This document shows positions 1 to 9,410 of a stretch of DNA of 64,000 bases, one piece after another. Position numbers and translations under genes: made by a program. Numbering within the stretch: the stretch's first letter is position 1; each line of letters starts with the position of its first letter. The DNA comes from Spiractinospora alimapuensis. Lineage in GTDB: Bacteria; Actinomycetota; Actinomycetes; Streptosporangiales; Streptosporangiaceae. The stretch covers positions 3,930,010-3,994,009 of the forward strand of contig NZ_CP072467.1 in assembly GCF_018437505.1 (NCBI RefSeq), written 5' to 3'. The notes beneath the pieces were generated by a model. The model worked only from the letters and a program-made list of their open reading frames with translations, ran no database searches and was not told the origin of the DNA.

Positions 1-30
1 ATGCCCACGGTGCCGAAGAAGCAGGGCCCA

Positions 31-48
31 GGGGGTTTGTCAACCCCC
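31..48. other. Short hairpin upstream of carD
   Basis: Seven-base arms GGGGGTT and AACCCCC enclose the loop TGTC. It lies about 100 bp ahead of carD and could end transcription from a gene left of the window or lie in the carD 5' region. There is no T tract after it on the plus strand. The role is unknown. Confidence 0.4.
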
Positions 49-144
49 AAAACTGCCCTCTGACCTGCATGATCTCAATGCGGGCAGGTACGCTAAGTCA
101 CTGGCGCGTGGTACCCTTGTGTTAGTGGAAGGGGTACTTGTCAC

Positions 145-627
145 ATGGCTTTCAAGGTCGGCGACACCGTTGTTTACCCCCATCATGGGGCTGCTCGTAT
201 TGAGGCGATCGAGACTCGCGCCATTAAGGGCGAGGACAGAACCTACCTCGTTTTGAAGGTCGACAAAGGCGATCTGACGGTCCGTGTGCCGGCCGAGAAC
301 GCTCAGGAAGTCGGCGTCCGCGATGTGGTGGGCGAGGAAGGTCTGGAGCGCGTATTCGAGGTCCTGCGCGCACCGCACACCGAAGAGCCGACGAATTGGT
401 CGCGGCGTTACAAGGCCAACTTGGAGAAGCTCGCGTCGGGCGACGTCAACAAGGTAGCGGAGGTAGTTCGCGACCTGTGGCGGCGTGATCGGGAACGCGG
501 GCTTTCCGCCGGCGAAAAGCGGATGCTGGCGAAGGCACGGCAAATTCTGGTGAGTGAGCTCGCTCTGGCCGAACAGACCAATGAGGATAAGGCCGAAGCA
601 TTGCTCGACGAGGTTCTCACTAAGTAG
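145..627 (+). CDS. carD: CarD family RNA polymerase-binding transcription factor
   Basis: CarD binds the RNA polymerase beta subunit and stabilises open promoter complexes, mainly at rRNA and housekeeping promoters; it is essential in mycobacteria. The 160-residue protein matches the M. tuberculosis CarD length. The N-terminal RNAP-interaction domain starts [15 protein letters not shown] and contains [13 protein letters not shown]. The C-terminal helical DNA-binding domain contains [17 protein letters not shown], including the tryptophan that wedges into the upstream fork of the bubble, and ends with [18 protein letters not shown]. An AAGGGG ribosome site lies about 10 bp before the ATG. ispF follows after 5 bp, so the two are probably co-transcribed. 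The identification is very secure. Confidence 0.98.
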   Translation: MAFKVGDTVVYPHHGAARIEAIETRAIKGEDRTYLVLKVDKGDLTVRVPAENAQEVGVRDVVGEEGLERVFEVLRAPHTEEPTNWSRRYKANLEKLASGDVNKVAEVVRDLWRRDRERGLSAGEKRMLAKARQILVSELALAEQTNEDKAEALLDEVLTK

Positions 628-632
628 TCAAC

Positions 633-1127
633 GTGCTATCGAGAATTCCTCGGGTGGGCGTCGGAACGGACGTCCACCCGATTCAACACGGTCGGCCACT
701 ATTCCTGGCCGGATTGGAATGGCCCGGCGAAGACGGCGTGAGTGGCCATTCCGACGGTGATGTCGCCGCTCATGCGGCCTGTGACGCCCTCTTCTCCGCG
801 TGTGGGCTGGGCGACCTCGGGTCCCAGTTCGGTACGGCGGCCCCCGAATGGCACGGGGCCGCCGGTGTCGCCCTCCTCACCGAGGCCGCGGCGCGGGTGC
901 GTGCCGCGGGTTTCGAGATCGGCAACGTCGCGATCCAGATCATCGGGAACCGTCCCCGATTCTCGGCCCGCCGTCAGGAGGCCGAACAGGTTCTGAGCGC
1001 CGCCGTGAAAGCCGGGGTCTCCGTCTCCGCCACCACCACCGACGGCTTGGGCCTCACCGGCCGGGGCGAGGGCATCGCCGCCGTCGCGACAGCCCTGTGT
1101 CTCGCACCTCCGATCGACCCCACCTGA
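633..1127 (+). CDS. ispF: 2-C-methyl-D-erythritol 2,4-cyclodiphosphate synthase
   Basis: IspF closes CDP-methylerythritol 2-phosphate to the cyclodiphosphate with release of CMP in the MEP isoprenoid pathway; it is a cytosolic homotrimer. The metal ligands are visible: D13 and H15 in VGVGTDVH and H47 in [11 protein letters not shown]. The later [17 protein letters not shown] segment is the family's conserved C-terminal nucleotide and diphosphate-binding region. At 164 residues it is the usual length. The start is a GTG 5 bp after the carD stop. In many actinobacteria ispD sits between carD and ispF or is fused to ispF; here neither is true, so IspD must be encoded elsewhere. Confidence 0.97.
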   Translation: MLSRIPRVGVGTDVHPIQHGRPLFLAGLEWPGEDGVSGHSDGDVAAHAACDALFSACGLGDLGSQFGTAAPEWHGAAGVALLTEAAARVRAAGFEIGNVAIQIIGNRPRFSARRQEAEQVLSAAVKAGVSVSATTTDGLGLTGRGEGIAAVATALCLAPPIDPT

Positions 1128-2031
1128 CCTGAGCGCTCGACTGGACCCGCCTGCATCTCCTGACCACCGGTGGCTGAAGGAGCGGACGGCGCGTCCCAGG
1201 AGATGAACACGGGCGGCCGACGTCTCCATCGTCAACCCGCTGCTACGGGGGGTCACGGACTGGGGCACTCGTTTCTCCACCGGCGGCGCGTGCCTGTACG
1301 CGGCTGTCGCACCGCGACCCGCCCGCGCTCCCGCTGTAGTGGTTCACGGGAGGCGGGACTCTCCAAATCCCTGAGGGGATCGTCGGCGACGGCGCGGTGC
1401 AAGGGCACGCCCACCAGCGGTGTCGCCCTCGGACTTCAGCCCACCCCTGAACCGCCGCTCTCCGTCCGCGACAGGTGAGAGCGGTTCGGTGGGATCTGTT
1501 GGGGACGGAGTCGAATGGGTGGAGAGACTGACAAGAAGGCGCGGCCAGGAACTGGGTGTGGTGGCGTCCGGAGTCTCCAGACGCGGCGCGGAGGGCGACG
1601 CGGGAACTCACGGCCGGGTCCCCGCCCCCAAGTCGGTCCGTTCTCGCCTGCTCGATCTCTCGGGTGGCGCCAATTGTGGGTGGTCGACGTGGGCGCTGGG
1701 GAGTGGCTGCCGGACTCTCCCGATCCGTGGCGCTGTGGACGGCGGAGTCGGGGAGCGGCGGGCTCACCTAGGCGACGCGCGGGCCACTTTCGGGAAGGTG
1801 TGCGTGGGTATCCGTCGGTCGTCGCACACACGCCGAAGGGAAGACCAGGGACGTACCGTGCGTCAGTCGTGTGGATGGCCAAGGTCGGTGTGAGTTGGTC
1901 ACTGTCCGGCGCGCGCGGGTGTCCACACCTCGCGTGCCGCGGGAGTGACGCCGAGCTGGGCGCCGCGTTGCCGGCGCACGACGGATCCATCGTGCCCCGA
2001 GGTACTGGTGACCGTGCGCGGCACGGTCACC
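1128..2031. other. 900-bp gap without a supported gene
   Basis: Every open frame here translates into low-complexity Arg/Pro/Gly/Ser-rich sequence that I cannot relate to any family, and none has a convincing ribosome site. The region separates the rightward carD-ispF pair from the left-running membrane protein gene and is unusually long for this otherwise dense stretch. I see no tRNA, strong terminator or repeat in it. Confidence 0.5.
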
Positions 2032-3837
2032 TCATGGCGGAGTGGGGCCGCTGCGTACCTGGCCCGAGGGCGGCTGCGCCGGCGGGAAATCGGCGACGTT
2101 GCCGCGTCTGGGGCGGCGGACGAGCGGGCGGGAGGGCAGTTCGACCGACGACGATTCCTCCGAGTCCGTAGGGCTGTCGTCGGTCGGCGCCGGGGCGTCT
2201 GGTTCCTCGTCGGCGCCGGTGGGCGAACTCGTCGCTGGTGGCGGGACGTCGTCGACGGGCACCATGGCGTTGTTCTCGCCCACCGTGCCCTCGTCGGTGG
2301 TGGGGTCGTCATAAGGAGGATCGGGGACGAAGCCTTCCTCCGGTGGGTCCACCAGGGCCAGCAGACCCTGGGTGACGTCGTCGACCGATTCGCCCCGGGA
2401 GGGGGCCGGAGCGACGGCGTTCTCGGCGCTCGACCTCTCCGCGGTGCTGGCCTCGGGGGCGGGGACGGGTGAGAGGCGGCGGGGCTGGTGCGCCGTCTCA
2501 CCGGGGGTCCGACGGGGGAGCGGCGGCAGGGCGCCCGCCTGGGCGGCGGATTCTCCCGTCTCTCCGTCGGAGTCGTCCGTCGGGGTCTGGGGGCGGGTGG
2601 CCGTCGGCCCGCTGTCCTGCGTGGGCCCCGCCGTGTCGTCCGGCGCGTTCGCGACCTCTTCGGCCAACCGTCGTGCGGCCTGCTCCTTCGCGCGCCGTTT
2701 CGCCGCGGCTGCCTCGTCCTCCGCGGGGTCGTCCCGTGGAGGCTCCGTGGTGGGCACGGCTCCCCCGGACTCCGCCTTCGACGTGGAGTCGACCCCGTCG
2801 TCGTCCTCGGTGCGTTTCCCCGTCGCCTCGACGGCCGTAGTCGCCGCTTCGGCCTCCTGGCGGGAGCCGGCGTCGGGCTCGGAGTCGGCCGCGTCAGACG
2901 TGGACTCGTCGCGGGCCGGAGCGGTCTCCAGCGGCTCGGTGGGCGGCTCGGTGCCCACCGGCGCCATCGGCGTCGTCGTGGCCGTCGCGCGGTCGTCGTC
3001 GCCGTCGGCCGCGACGGGCTCCTCCGGCGTATCGTCCGTGCGCTTCTTGGTCTTCGTCCGTCCACGCGTGCGGACGGCGCCGTTTCGGCGCGTGCGCGGC
3101 GTCTCACGCGTCACCGACGATGCGGGAGCGGACTCGGTGTTCCCCTTCGTCGCGGCGGGGGATGCCTCCAGGGGTTCCGTCGGCGCCTGAGCGTCCGGCT
3201 GCGCCGCGTCCTCGTCCGTGCCGTTGCCCGGGCGCATCTTGTTGGTCAGCCAGCCGATGTCGCTGTCGGACGTCCCGTTCCGCGAGGCGTCATGCGTGGC
3301 GTCGGGCCCCGATTCCTCACTGCGCTCCACGGACGGGGCGGGCTGGGCGGTCGCCGGGACGGTGGCGGGAGTTGGCGTCGGCTCGGCGGCACGGCGCACC
3401 CGGAGCTCGATGTCGATCCAGCGAGCGATCATCGCCCCCAGCAGCAGCCCCACCCATGGGACGGCGGCGAAGAGGATGTCTTCGGTCCGGGCGTCCATCG
3501 TGACCGGGAGCATGTCCTCGACCACGGCCAGCAGGCCGGTCGCGATGAGGAGCACGATGAGGAGCTCGACGCTGACGCGGTGCAGGCGTTTGCCGCGGCG
3601 CAGGATGTAGCTGGCCATGAAGGCCAGCAGGAGCAGCAGCGCGAACTCACCCAGATAGAGGTAGGTGAAGGGGTCCTCCACGCCGGCCTCGACGGTGCGG
3701 TCGTAGAACGCGAAGTACGACAGTGCCATCGCGCTGGCACCGATCAGGAGCACGCCCAGTGCGGCCAGGAGGTTGACGAAGACGCGCCAGACCCCTTTCC
3801 GATCACCGGAGGGAGCAGAGGTGGAGTGATCGCTCAT
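2032..3837 (-). CDS. Membrane protein with long acidic, Pro/Thr-rich disordered tail
   Basis: This 601-residue protein has about four hydrophobic segments in the first 170 residues: one around FVNLLAALGVLLIGASAMA, then YLGEFALLLLLAFMASYIL, VELLIVLLIATGLLAVV and ILFAAVPWVGLLLGAMIA. Roughly 430 residues of Pro, Thr, Ala, Glu and Asp-rich low-complexity sequence follow, with a basic patch RTRRNGAVRTRGRTKTKKR in the middle. I chose the ATG at 3837 (MSDHSTSAPSG) because the upstream in-frame residues overlap cysS promoter DNA. The tail is probably cytoplasmic or wall-spanning scaffold-like material. It is divergent from cysS. I recognise no family and propose no function; the reading frame itself is convincing because the antisense frames are only mirror images of the same bias. 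Confidence 0.8.
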   Translation of the reverse strand: MSDHSTSAPSGDRKGVWRVFVNLLAALGVLLIGASAMALSYFAFYDRTVEAGVEDPFTYLYLGEFALLLLLAFMASYILRRGKRLHRVSVELLIVLLIATGLLAVVEDMLPVTMDARTEDILFAAVPWVGLLLGAMIARWIDIELRVRRAAEPTPTPATVPATAQPAPSVERSEESGPDATHDASRNGTSDSDIGWLTNKMRPGNGTDEDAAQPDAQAPTEPLEASPAATKGNTESAPASSVTRETPRTRRNGAVRTRGRTKTKKRTDDTPEEPVAADGDDDRATATTTPMAPVGTEPPTEPLETAPARDESTSDAADSEPDAGSRQEAEAATTAVEATGKRTEDDDGVDSTSKAESGGAVPTTEPPRDDPAEDEAAAAKRRAKEQAARRLAEEVANAPDDTAGPTQDSGPTATRPQTPTDDSDGETGESAAQAGALPPLPRRTPGETAHQPRRLSPVPAPEASTAERSSAENAVAPAPSRGESVDDVTQGLLALVDPPEEGFVPDPPYDDPTTDEGTVGENNAMVPVDDVPPPATSSPTGADEEPDAPAPTDDSPTDSEESSSVELPSRPLVRRPRRGNVADFPPAQPPSGQVRSGPTPP

Positions 3838-3955
3838 CGTGGGGCAGATTAGCCCAGTGGCGGGCGAAGTTACGAGTGTCCGCTGTGATCCGTGAATTCC
3901 GCAGGCCGAAGGGAAGCCGCCCACGCAGCACGTGCCAGGCACTACTCTGGTCAAT

Positions 3956-5365
<1,410 letters not shown>

Positions 5366-5445
5366 GTCCAAGCCGCGGGGGGAACGCCAGCGTCATCGGC
5401 ACGCTGGTTCGAATAGACGCAGTCTCGTGGAAGGTTCGTTGCGCC

Positions 5446-6417
5446 ATGCCGGCGAAGAAGAGCAAGAAGGGCCCGACCAAGGGCAGCGGCGGCAAGGGGC
5501 GACGCTCGCTTGAGGGCAAGGGGTCCACGCTGCCCAAGGAGGAGCGGCACTGGTACGCCGACCATCGTCGGCGCAAGACCCCCAACGCCGAAGCGGGGGC
5601 GACGGATCGTCCCGCGAGTGGCGCCGGTGGCGGGGGTGGACGCTCCGCCCAGCGGGGAGCTCCCGCCGCCACGGTGCTGGTCGGACGGAACGCGGTCGTC
5701 GAGGCACTGCGCGCCGGGATTCCCGCCCACACCCTCTACATGTCGAACAGTCTCGACGCCGACGACCGGGTGACCGAGGCGGCGCGGCTGGCTGGCGACG
5801 CCGGGGTCGAGGTCCGGGAGGTGACCCGTCCGGAGCTGGACCGGCGCTGCGAGCAGGCCGGCAGCCCGGGGATCGCGCACCAGGGCCTGGTGCTGCGGGT
5901 CAAGCCCTACGTCTACGCCGAGGCGGGCGACCTGTCGGCGGCCGCTCGTGACGCCGATGCCCTGCCGTTGATCGTGGCCTTGGACGGTGTCACCGACCCG
6001 CACAACCTCGGCGCCGTGGTGCGGTCCGCGGCGGCCTTCGGGGCGCACGGGGTCGTCGTGCCCCAACGTCGCGCGGCCGGGGTCACCGCCGCCGCGTGGA
6101 AGACCTCCGCCGGGGCGCTCGCCCGCGTCCCGGTCGCCCAGGTCGCCAACCTCGTCCGTGCGATCGAGGCCTACCAGCAAGAAGGCCTCTTCGTGGTGGG
6201 TCTGGACGCGGACGCGGACGAGCCACTGGACGCCGTTCGAGTCACTGACGGCCCGCTGGTCGTGGTCGTCGGCGCGGAGGGGCGCGGCCTTTCGCGGTTG
6301 GTGCGCGAGAAGTGTGACGTCGTCGCCAGCATCCCCATCGCGGGCATGGAGTCCCTCAACGCCTCCGTGGCGGCCGGGGTGGCCCTGTACGAGGCGGTGC
6401 GCCAACGCCGTTCCTGA
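5446..6417 (+). CDS. rlmB: 23S rRNA (guanosine-2'-O-)-methyltransferase RlmB-type
   Basis: This SpoU/TrmH-family SPOUT methyltransferase uses SAM to 2'-O-methylate a guanosine in the peptidyl-transferase region of 23S rRNA. The 323 residues comprise a lysine/glycine-rich basic N-terminal extension (MPAKKSKKGPTKGSGGKG), a small substrate-binding domain starting near VLVGRNAVVEALRAG, and the knotted catalytic domain. The three family motifs are visible: DPHNLGAVVRSAAAFG, VVVVGAEGRGLSRLV and SIPIAGMESLNASVAAGVAL. The ATG at 5446 is chosen because the extension is typical of actinobacterial copies. The cysS-rlmB-tRNA-Thr order is conserved in the phylum. Confidence 0.95.
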   Translation: MPAKKSKKGPTKGSGGKGRRSLEGKGSTLPKEERHWYADHRRRKTPNAEAGATDRPASGAGGGGGRSAQRGAPAATVLVGRNAVVEALRAGIPAHTLYMSNSLDADDRVTEAARLAGDAGVEVREVTRPELDRRCEQAGSPGIAHQGLVLRVKPYVYAEAGDLSAAARDADALPLIVALDGVTDPHNLGAVVRSAAAFGAHGVVVPQRRAAGVTAAAWKTSAGALARVPVAQVANLVRAIEAYQQEGLFVVGLDADADEPLDAVRVTDGPLVVVVGAEGRGLSRLVREKCDVVASIPIAGMESLNASVAAGVALYEAVRQRRS

Positions 6418-6488
6418 CGGCGCCCCGACCGCCCTCGTGGCGCCGCACCGTGGCCGGAAAGCCGGTACCATGCGTGTGGACGCCATCC

Positions 6489-6564
6489 GCCGGCCTAGCT
6501 CAATTGGCAGAGCAGCCGCCTTGTAAGCGGCAGGTTAGGGGTTCGAGTCCCCTGGTCGGCTCCA
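6489..6564 (+). tRNA. tRNA-Thr (anticodon TGT), CCA encoded
   Basis: The acceptor stem GCCGGCC pairs with GGTCGGC (one G-U), followed by discriminator T and an encoded CCA. The D arm is CTAGCTCAATTGGCAGAGC. The anticodon stem-loop is GCCGC-CTTGTAA-GCGGC, which gives TGT and reads ACA threonine codons. The T arm is AGGGGTTCGAGTCCCCT. The position 70 bp after rlmB is the usual actinobacterial location. Confidence 0.97.
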
Positions 6565-6831
6565 CCAGTCTCTCACCTGGGAAGACGCGGGAACGACGCA
6601 CGGATTCCGTCGGCCACACCGCTCCCACACCAGCCGCTCAACGGATGCCCCCGTGGCCGGCAGCCGCGACCGCGTCTCCGAGTGGATCCTTCGCCCACGG
6701 AACGCGGATACTCCGACTCCTGTGGTCGGCTCGCACCATCCCATCGGGAGAGTGGGGGAGCGGCGTACCGCTCGCGTGTCCGCGTACACGGAGCGACACC
6801 CTTCCAGGCGAGGCCGCCTTCTTGCCTCATA

Positions 6832-6849
6832 AGTGATTAACCAATAACT
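6832..6849. promoter_or_regulatory. Putative TetR operator, site 1
   Basis: The imperfect palindrome AGTGATTAACCAATAACT ends 7 bp before the TetR start codon. Its reverse complement differs by only two central bases from site 2 at the downstream DUF4267 gene. The surrounding DNA is distinctly AT-richer than the genome. Most likely this is the autoregulatory operator of the adjacent TetR protein. Confidence 0.7.
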
Positions 6850-6856
6850 TGGACGC

Positions 6857-7426
6857 ATGGTGCGGATGAGTGCGGAGGAGCGACGGGAGAGCGTCATTCG
6901 CGCCGCCGTCGCGGAGTTCGCCCGCGGGGGATACGAGGGGACGACCACTGAGGCGATCGCCCGCCGGGTGGGCGTCTCACAGCCCTACCTGTACCGCCTG
7001 TTCCGGGACAAGCGGACGATCTTCCTCGCGGCCGCGGTGCGTTGCGTCGAGCGCACGAGCCAGGTGCTGGCCGAGGCCGCCGAGGACGCGGCGCCCGAGG
7101 ACGCGCACATGGCCATGGCCGCCGCCTATCAGTCCCTCGTCGCCGAGCCCGACATGTTACTGATGCAGATGCAGATATACGTCGCGGTCGCCTCCGCCGA
7201 GGCCGCCGGGGACCACGAGTTCGGGGCCCCGATCCGTGCCGCCTGGCGGGAGTGGTGGTCGAGCATGGAGGCGGCGCTCGGGGACGACGTCCAGGAAACC
7301 ACGGGCTTCGCGGCGTTCGGGATGCTCATCAACACGTTGGTGTCGCTGGGGTTCCCGACGGACGATCGGGTCTGGGCGGGCTTCGACGCCGAGCTGTGGG
7401 AGGGCTTCCGCTCCCGGGGAGACTGA
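6857..7426 (+). CDS. TetR/AcrR family transcriptional regulator
   Basis: This is a 189-residue dimeric repressor. The N-terminal helix-turn-helix spans about residues 10-55 (AVAEFARGGYEGTTTEAIA, then VGVSQPYLYRLFRDKRTIF). The C-terminal ligand-binding half is helical with an aromatic patch (REWWSSMEAAL). The ATG at 6857 lies almost directly behind the palindrome; an internal ATG at 6866 (MSAEERRES) is an alternative start. The DUF4267 membrane protein follows after 56 bp and carries a near-identical palindrome over its first codons, so the pair is probably a self-contained repressor and target unit. The ligand is unknown. Confidence 0.93.
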   Translation: MVRMSAEERRESVIRAAVAEFARGGYEGTTTEAIARRVGVSQPYLYRLFRDKRTIFLAAAVRCVERTSQVLAEAAEDAAPEDAHMAMAAAYQSLVAEPDMLLMQMQIYVAVASAEAAGDHEFGAPIRAAWREWWSSMEAALGDDVQETTGFAAFGMLINTLVSLGFPTDDRVWAGFDAELWEGFRSRGD

Positions 7427-7482
7427 CAGGTCATCTCTCCGAGGGGAGAGCCACGAGAGGCATCAAGATCAAGGGAGAATGC

Positions 7483-7950
7483 GTGAGCCCAAAAGTTATT
7501 GATCAATCACTAATAACCCGGGGAACGCTGGTGCTCATCGCGCTCGCCGCCGCGATGTGCGTGGCCATCATCGTGGTGGGGGTGCGGTTCCTGGTCGTGC
7601 CGGAGTCCGGGGCCGCGGACTACGGCATCGCGGCCGCCGCCACCGGGGAGGCCGGGCCCTACCTGGCGGTCAAGGGCTTGCGGGACCTGAGCTTCGGAGT
7701 GATCGGCCTGACCCTCCTGGTAGTGCGACAGTTCCGGGCCGCCGGGTGGGTGATGATCGCCGTGTCGCTGGTGCCGTTCGGCGACGCCGCGATCGTCGTC
7801 GCCAACGGGGGTTCGCCGGCGCTCGCCTACGGCATGCACGGCGGAACGGGTGTGGCCCTCGTGCTCGTCGGTGCCCTGCTGCTGCGTGACCGGCGTGCCG
7901 TTCCCGCGACAGAACCGCGACGCGCGGGACCGCGAATCGTTGACCAGTGA
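7483..7950 (+). CDS. DUF4267-type small integral membrane protein
   Basis: This 155-residue protein has about four membrane segments: ALAAAMCVAIIVVGVRFLVV, DLSFGVIGLTLLVVRQF, GWVMIAVSLVPFGDAAIVV and GGTGVALVLVGALLL. The size and layout match the DUF4267 family, whose members often accompany TetR regulators; the biochemical role is not known. The GTG start is chosen for its AAGGGAGA ribosome site 4 bp ahead. The second TetR operator copy covers codons 4-10, so repressor binding would block initiation or early elongation. The short basic C-terminus is probably cytoplasmic. Confidence 0.8.
   Translation: MSPKVIDQSLITRGTLVLIALAAAMCVAIIVVGVRFLVVPESGAADYGIAAAATGEAGPYLAVKGLRDLSFGVIGLTLLVVRQFRAAGWVMIAVSLVPFGDAAIVVANGGSPALAYGMHGGTGVALVLVGALLLRDRRAVPATEPRRAGPRIVDQ
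7494..7511. promoter_or_regulatory. Putative TetR operator, site 2 (inside the coding start)
   Basis: AGTTATTGATCAATCACT is a near-perfect palindrome (one mismatched pair) located 11 bp inside the DUF4267 gene. It matches the reverse complement of the site in front of the TetR gene at 16 of 18 positions. Binding here would act as a roadblock, or the true transcript start is immediately upstream. Confidence 0.7.
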
Positions 7951-8091
7951 GGATGGCCGCCTGCGGTCGGTGAGCTTCCATGGCTTCGTGTGGTCGGAGG
8001 TGGCGATCGGGGAAGGACCCGCGGTGGAGCGGGAAGGCGTCATGGCGAGGCGCGCCCGCGTCCCGCCCGCCCACAGCGGAGGATGATCGAC

Positions 8092-8659
8092 ATGCGTGGC
8101 ATTCCTGGTACACGGCGCGCTTGGGGAGTCCGAGCCCTCGCCGCCACCACCCTCGCCGTTCCCATGGCGGTCGGGTTCAGCGCCCCCGCGGCCGCCGACA
8201 CCGAGGCCGCGGAGGAAGCGATCCCCTGGTGCGCTGTGGACGACCTGAAGATCATGGAGAACGACCGAGGCGCCGCCGGGAACGACCTACATCGAGCTGG
8301 CGTTCCTGAAGATCTCCGACGGTGCGTCGTGTCAGATGGCGGGGTACGCCAACATGCACTGGGTGGACGGACCGGACGGCGAGATGGTCGGCGACTGGGC
8401 GTCGCACGAGGGCGGATCGAGTGAACCGTTCGTGCTCGACCCCGGCGACTGGGCACAGGCCACCGTCGCCCAGCCGCACGCGGAGAACTTCCCACCGGAG
8501 GAGTGTGATCCACGGGAGGTTCCCGGGATGTCGGTCATCGTCGACGACGACGCCGAGGGTGAGCGCGCCTACGTTCCCACCGGCGGCCGGGACGTCGCCT
8601 GCGCCAATCCCGAGGTGGGTCAGCCGCGCCTCACGAACGTGACTCCGGGCGGCGCGTGA
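8092..8659 (+). pseudogene. Secreted DUF4232-like protein, frameshifted
   Basis: The reading frame opens with a classical signal peptide (GIPGTRRAWGVRALAATTLA through SAPAAADT) behind an AGCGGAGG ribosome site. It continues to about 8270 (CAVDDLKIMEND), then the homology moves to the next frame: TYIELAFLKISDGASCQMAG, followed by NMHWVDGPDGEMVGDWASHE to the stop at 8659. A cysteine followed later by a C-x-x-x-GY element is typical of DUF4232, an exported actinobacterial domain of unknown function. Moving from one frame to the other needs one surplus base or two missing bases; restoring two Gs in the GGG at 8279-8281 gives a smooth product. It is either a recent pseudogene or a sequencing error. 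Confidence 0.65.
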
Positions 8660-8687
8660 CCGCCGGTACCTGACGGCCGGCGACGCC

Positions 8688-9332
8688 TCAGGGCCGGGGC
8701 GCGTTGGTGACCTGCGCGCGGAGGCCGTCGATGATCAGGGAGAGGCCGTGCTCGAACCCCGCGGGATTGGGCGCCTCCGGGCCGGTGCGGACATCGTCCT
8801 CGGTGTCGGTCGACGAGTTTCCGTGTCCGAGCGCGGCCTGCTCCTCCGCCGCGTAGCCCACCGTGAAGCAGTACACGGCCTGGAGCGCGGCGGCGGCCGT
8901 CTCGGTGGTGAACCCCACCGCTGTCAGGACGTGGTGGCTCCACTGAGCGCGTCCGGTCGCGGCGGCCGAGGGAGGCATGCCGGGCACCATCCGCGCGCCG
9001 TCGCGATAGCGCATCAGGCCGGCGCGTAGCCGGATCCCGCACTCGCGGACGAACTCCTCCCAGGACATCCCGGTATGGGCCTGGGGGTCGCCTTGGGTCG
9101 CGTCCATGAGCACGGTGGTGGCCATCGCGTCCAGCAGGTCGCGCTTCCCCGAGAAATGCCAGTACAGCGCTGGTGCTTGGACACCCAGCTCGGCCGCGAG
9201 TCGGTGCAGGGTGAGCTTGTCCAGCCCCACCTCGTCCAACAGGCGCAAGCCCGTGCGAACGACGTCTTCCCGTTCCAGTGTCACATCCACGCCTGTCTGG
9301 TCCACCAGCATGAACGCCCGGAAGATTAGCAC
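8688..9332 (-). CDS. TetR-type regulator with TetR_C (tetracycline-repressor-like) domain
   Basis: The 214-residue frame has an N-terminal HTH (VVRTGLRLLDEVGLDKLTLH, then LGVQAPALYWHFSGKRDLLD) and a long C-terminal domain with the HVLTAVGFTTETAAAALQAV segment and the YCFTVGYAAEEQ helix. Both are typical of the TetR_C family around Tet-repressor-like proteins. In-frame starts are possible at 9332, 9311 and a GTG at 9290 (VDVTLEREDV), the last giving the usual N-terminus. No partner gene is adjacent; the convergent neighbour is the DUF4232 gene. The regulated target is unknown. Confidence 0.9.
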   Translation of the reverse strand: MLIFRAFMLVDQTGVDVTLEREDVVRTGLRLLDEVGLDKLTLHRLAAELGVQAPALYWHFSGKRDLLDAMATTVLMDATQGDPQAHTGMSWEEFVRECGIRLRAGLMRYRDGARMVPGMPPSAAATGRAQWSHHVLTAVGFTTETAAAALQAVYCFTVGYAAEEQAALGHGNSSTDTEDDVRTGPEAPNPAGFEHGLSLIIDGLRAQVTNAPRP

Positions 9333-9410
9333 GGGGGCGTCGCGCGGTCCGGTGGTTCGACGATTCCGAGGGCGGAAGGGCGAGAGGTCGGTCCCGGGGG
9401 CCGTCGCCGG

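Noticed and set aside
1-63. 20-codon open frame ending TGA at 61-63, possible tail of a gene left of the window
   Set aside because: Too short to identify; no homology can be read and its true start may be outside the window.
699-1280. Antisense ORF opposite ispF
   Set aside because: Mirror of ispF codon bias; Arg/Gly-rich translation with no domain.
1243-1990. Overlapping ORFs on both strands in the ispF-membrane gene gap
   Set aside because: Low-complexity Arg/Pro/Ser translations, no ribosome sites, typical of GC-rich noncoding DNA.
2488-3852. 454-codon plus-strand ORF opposite the membrane protein gene
   Set aside because: Arg/Val/Gly-rich shadow; the minus-strand frame has helices, a plausible start and normal composition.
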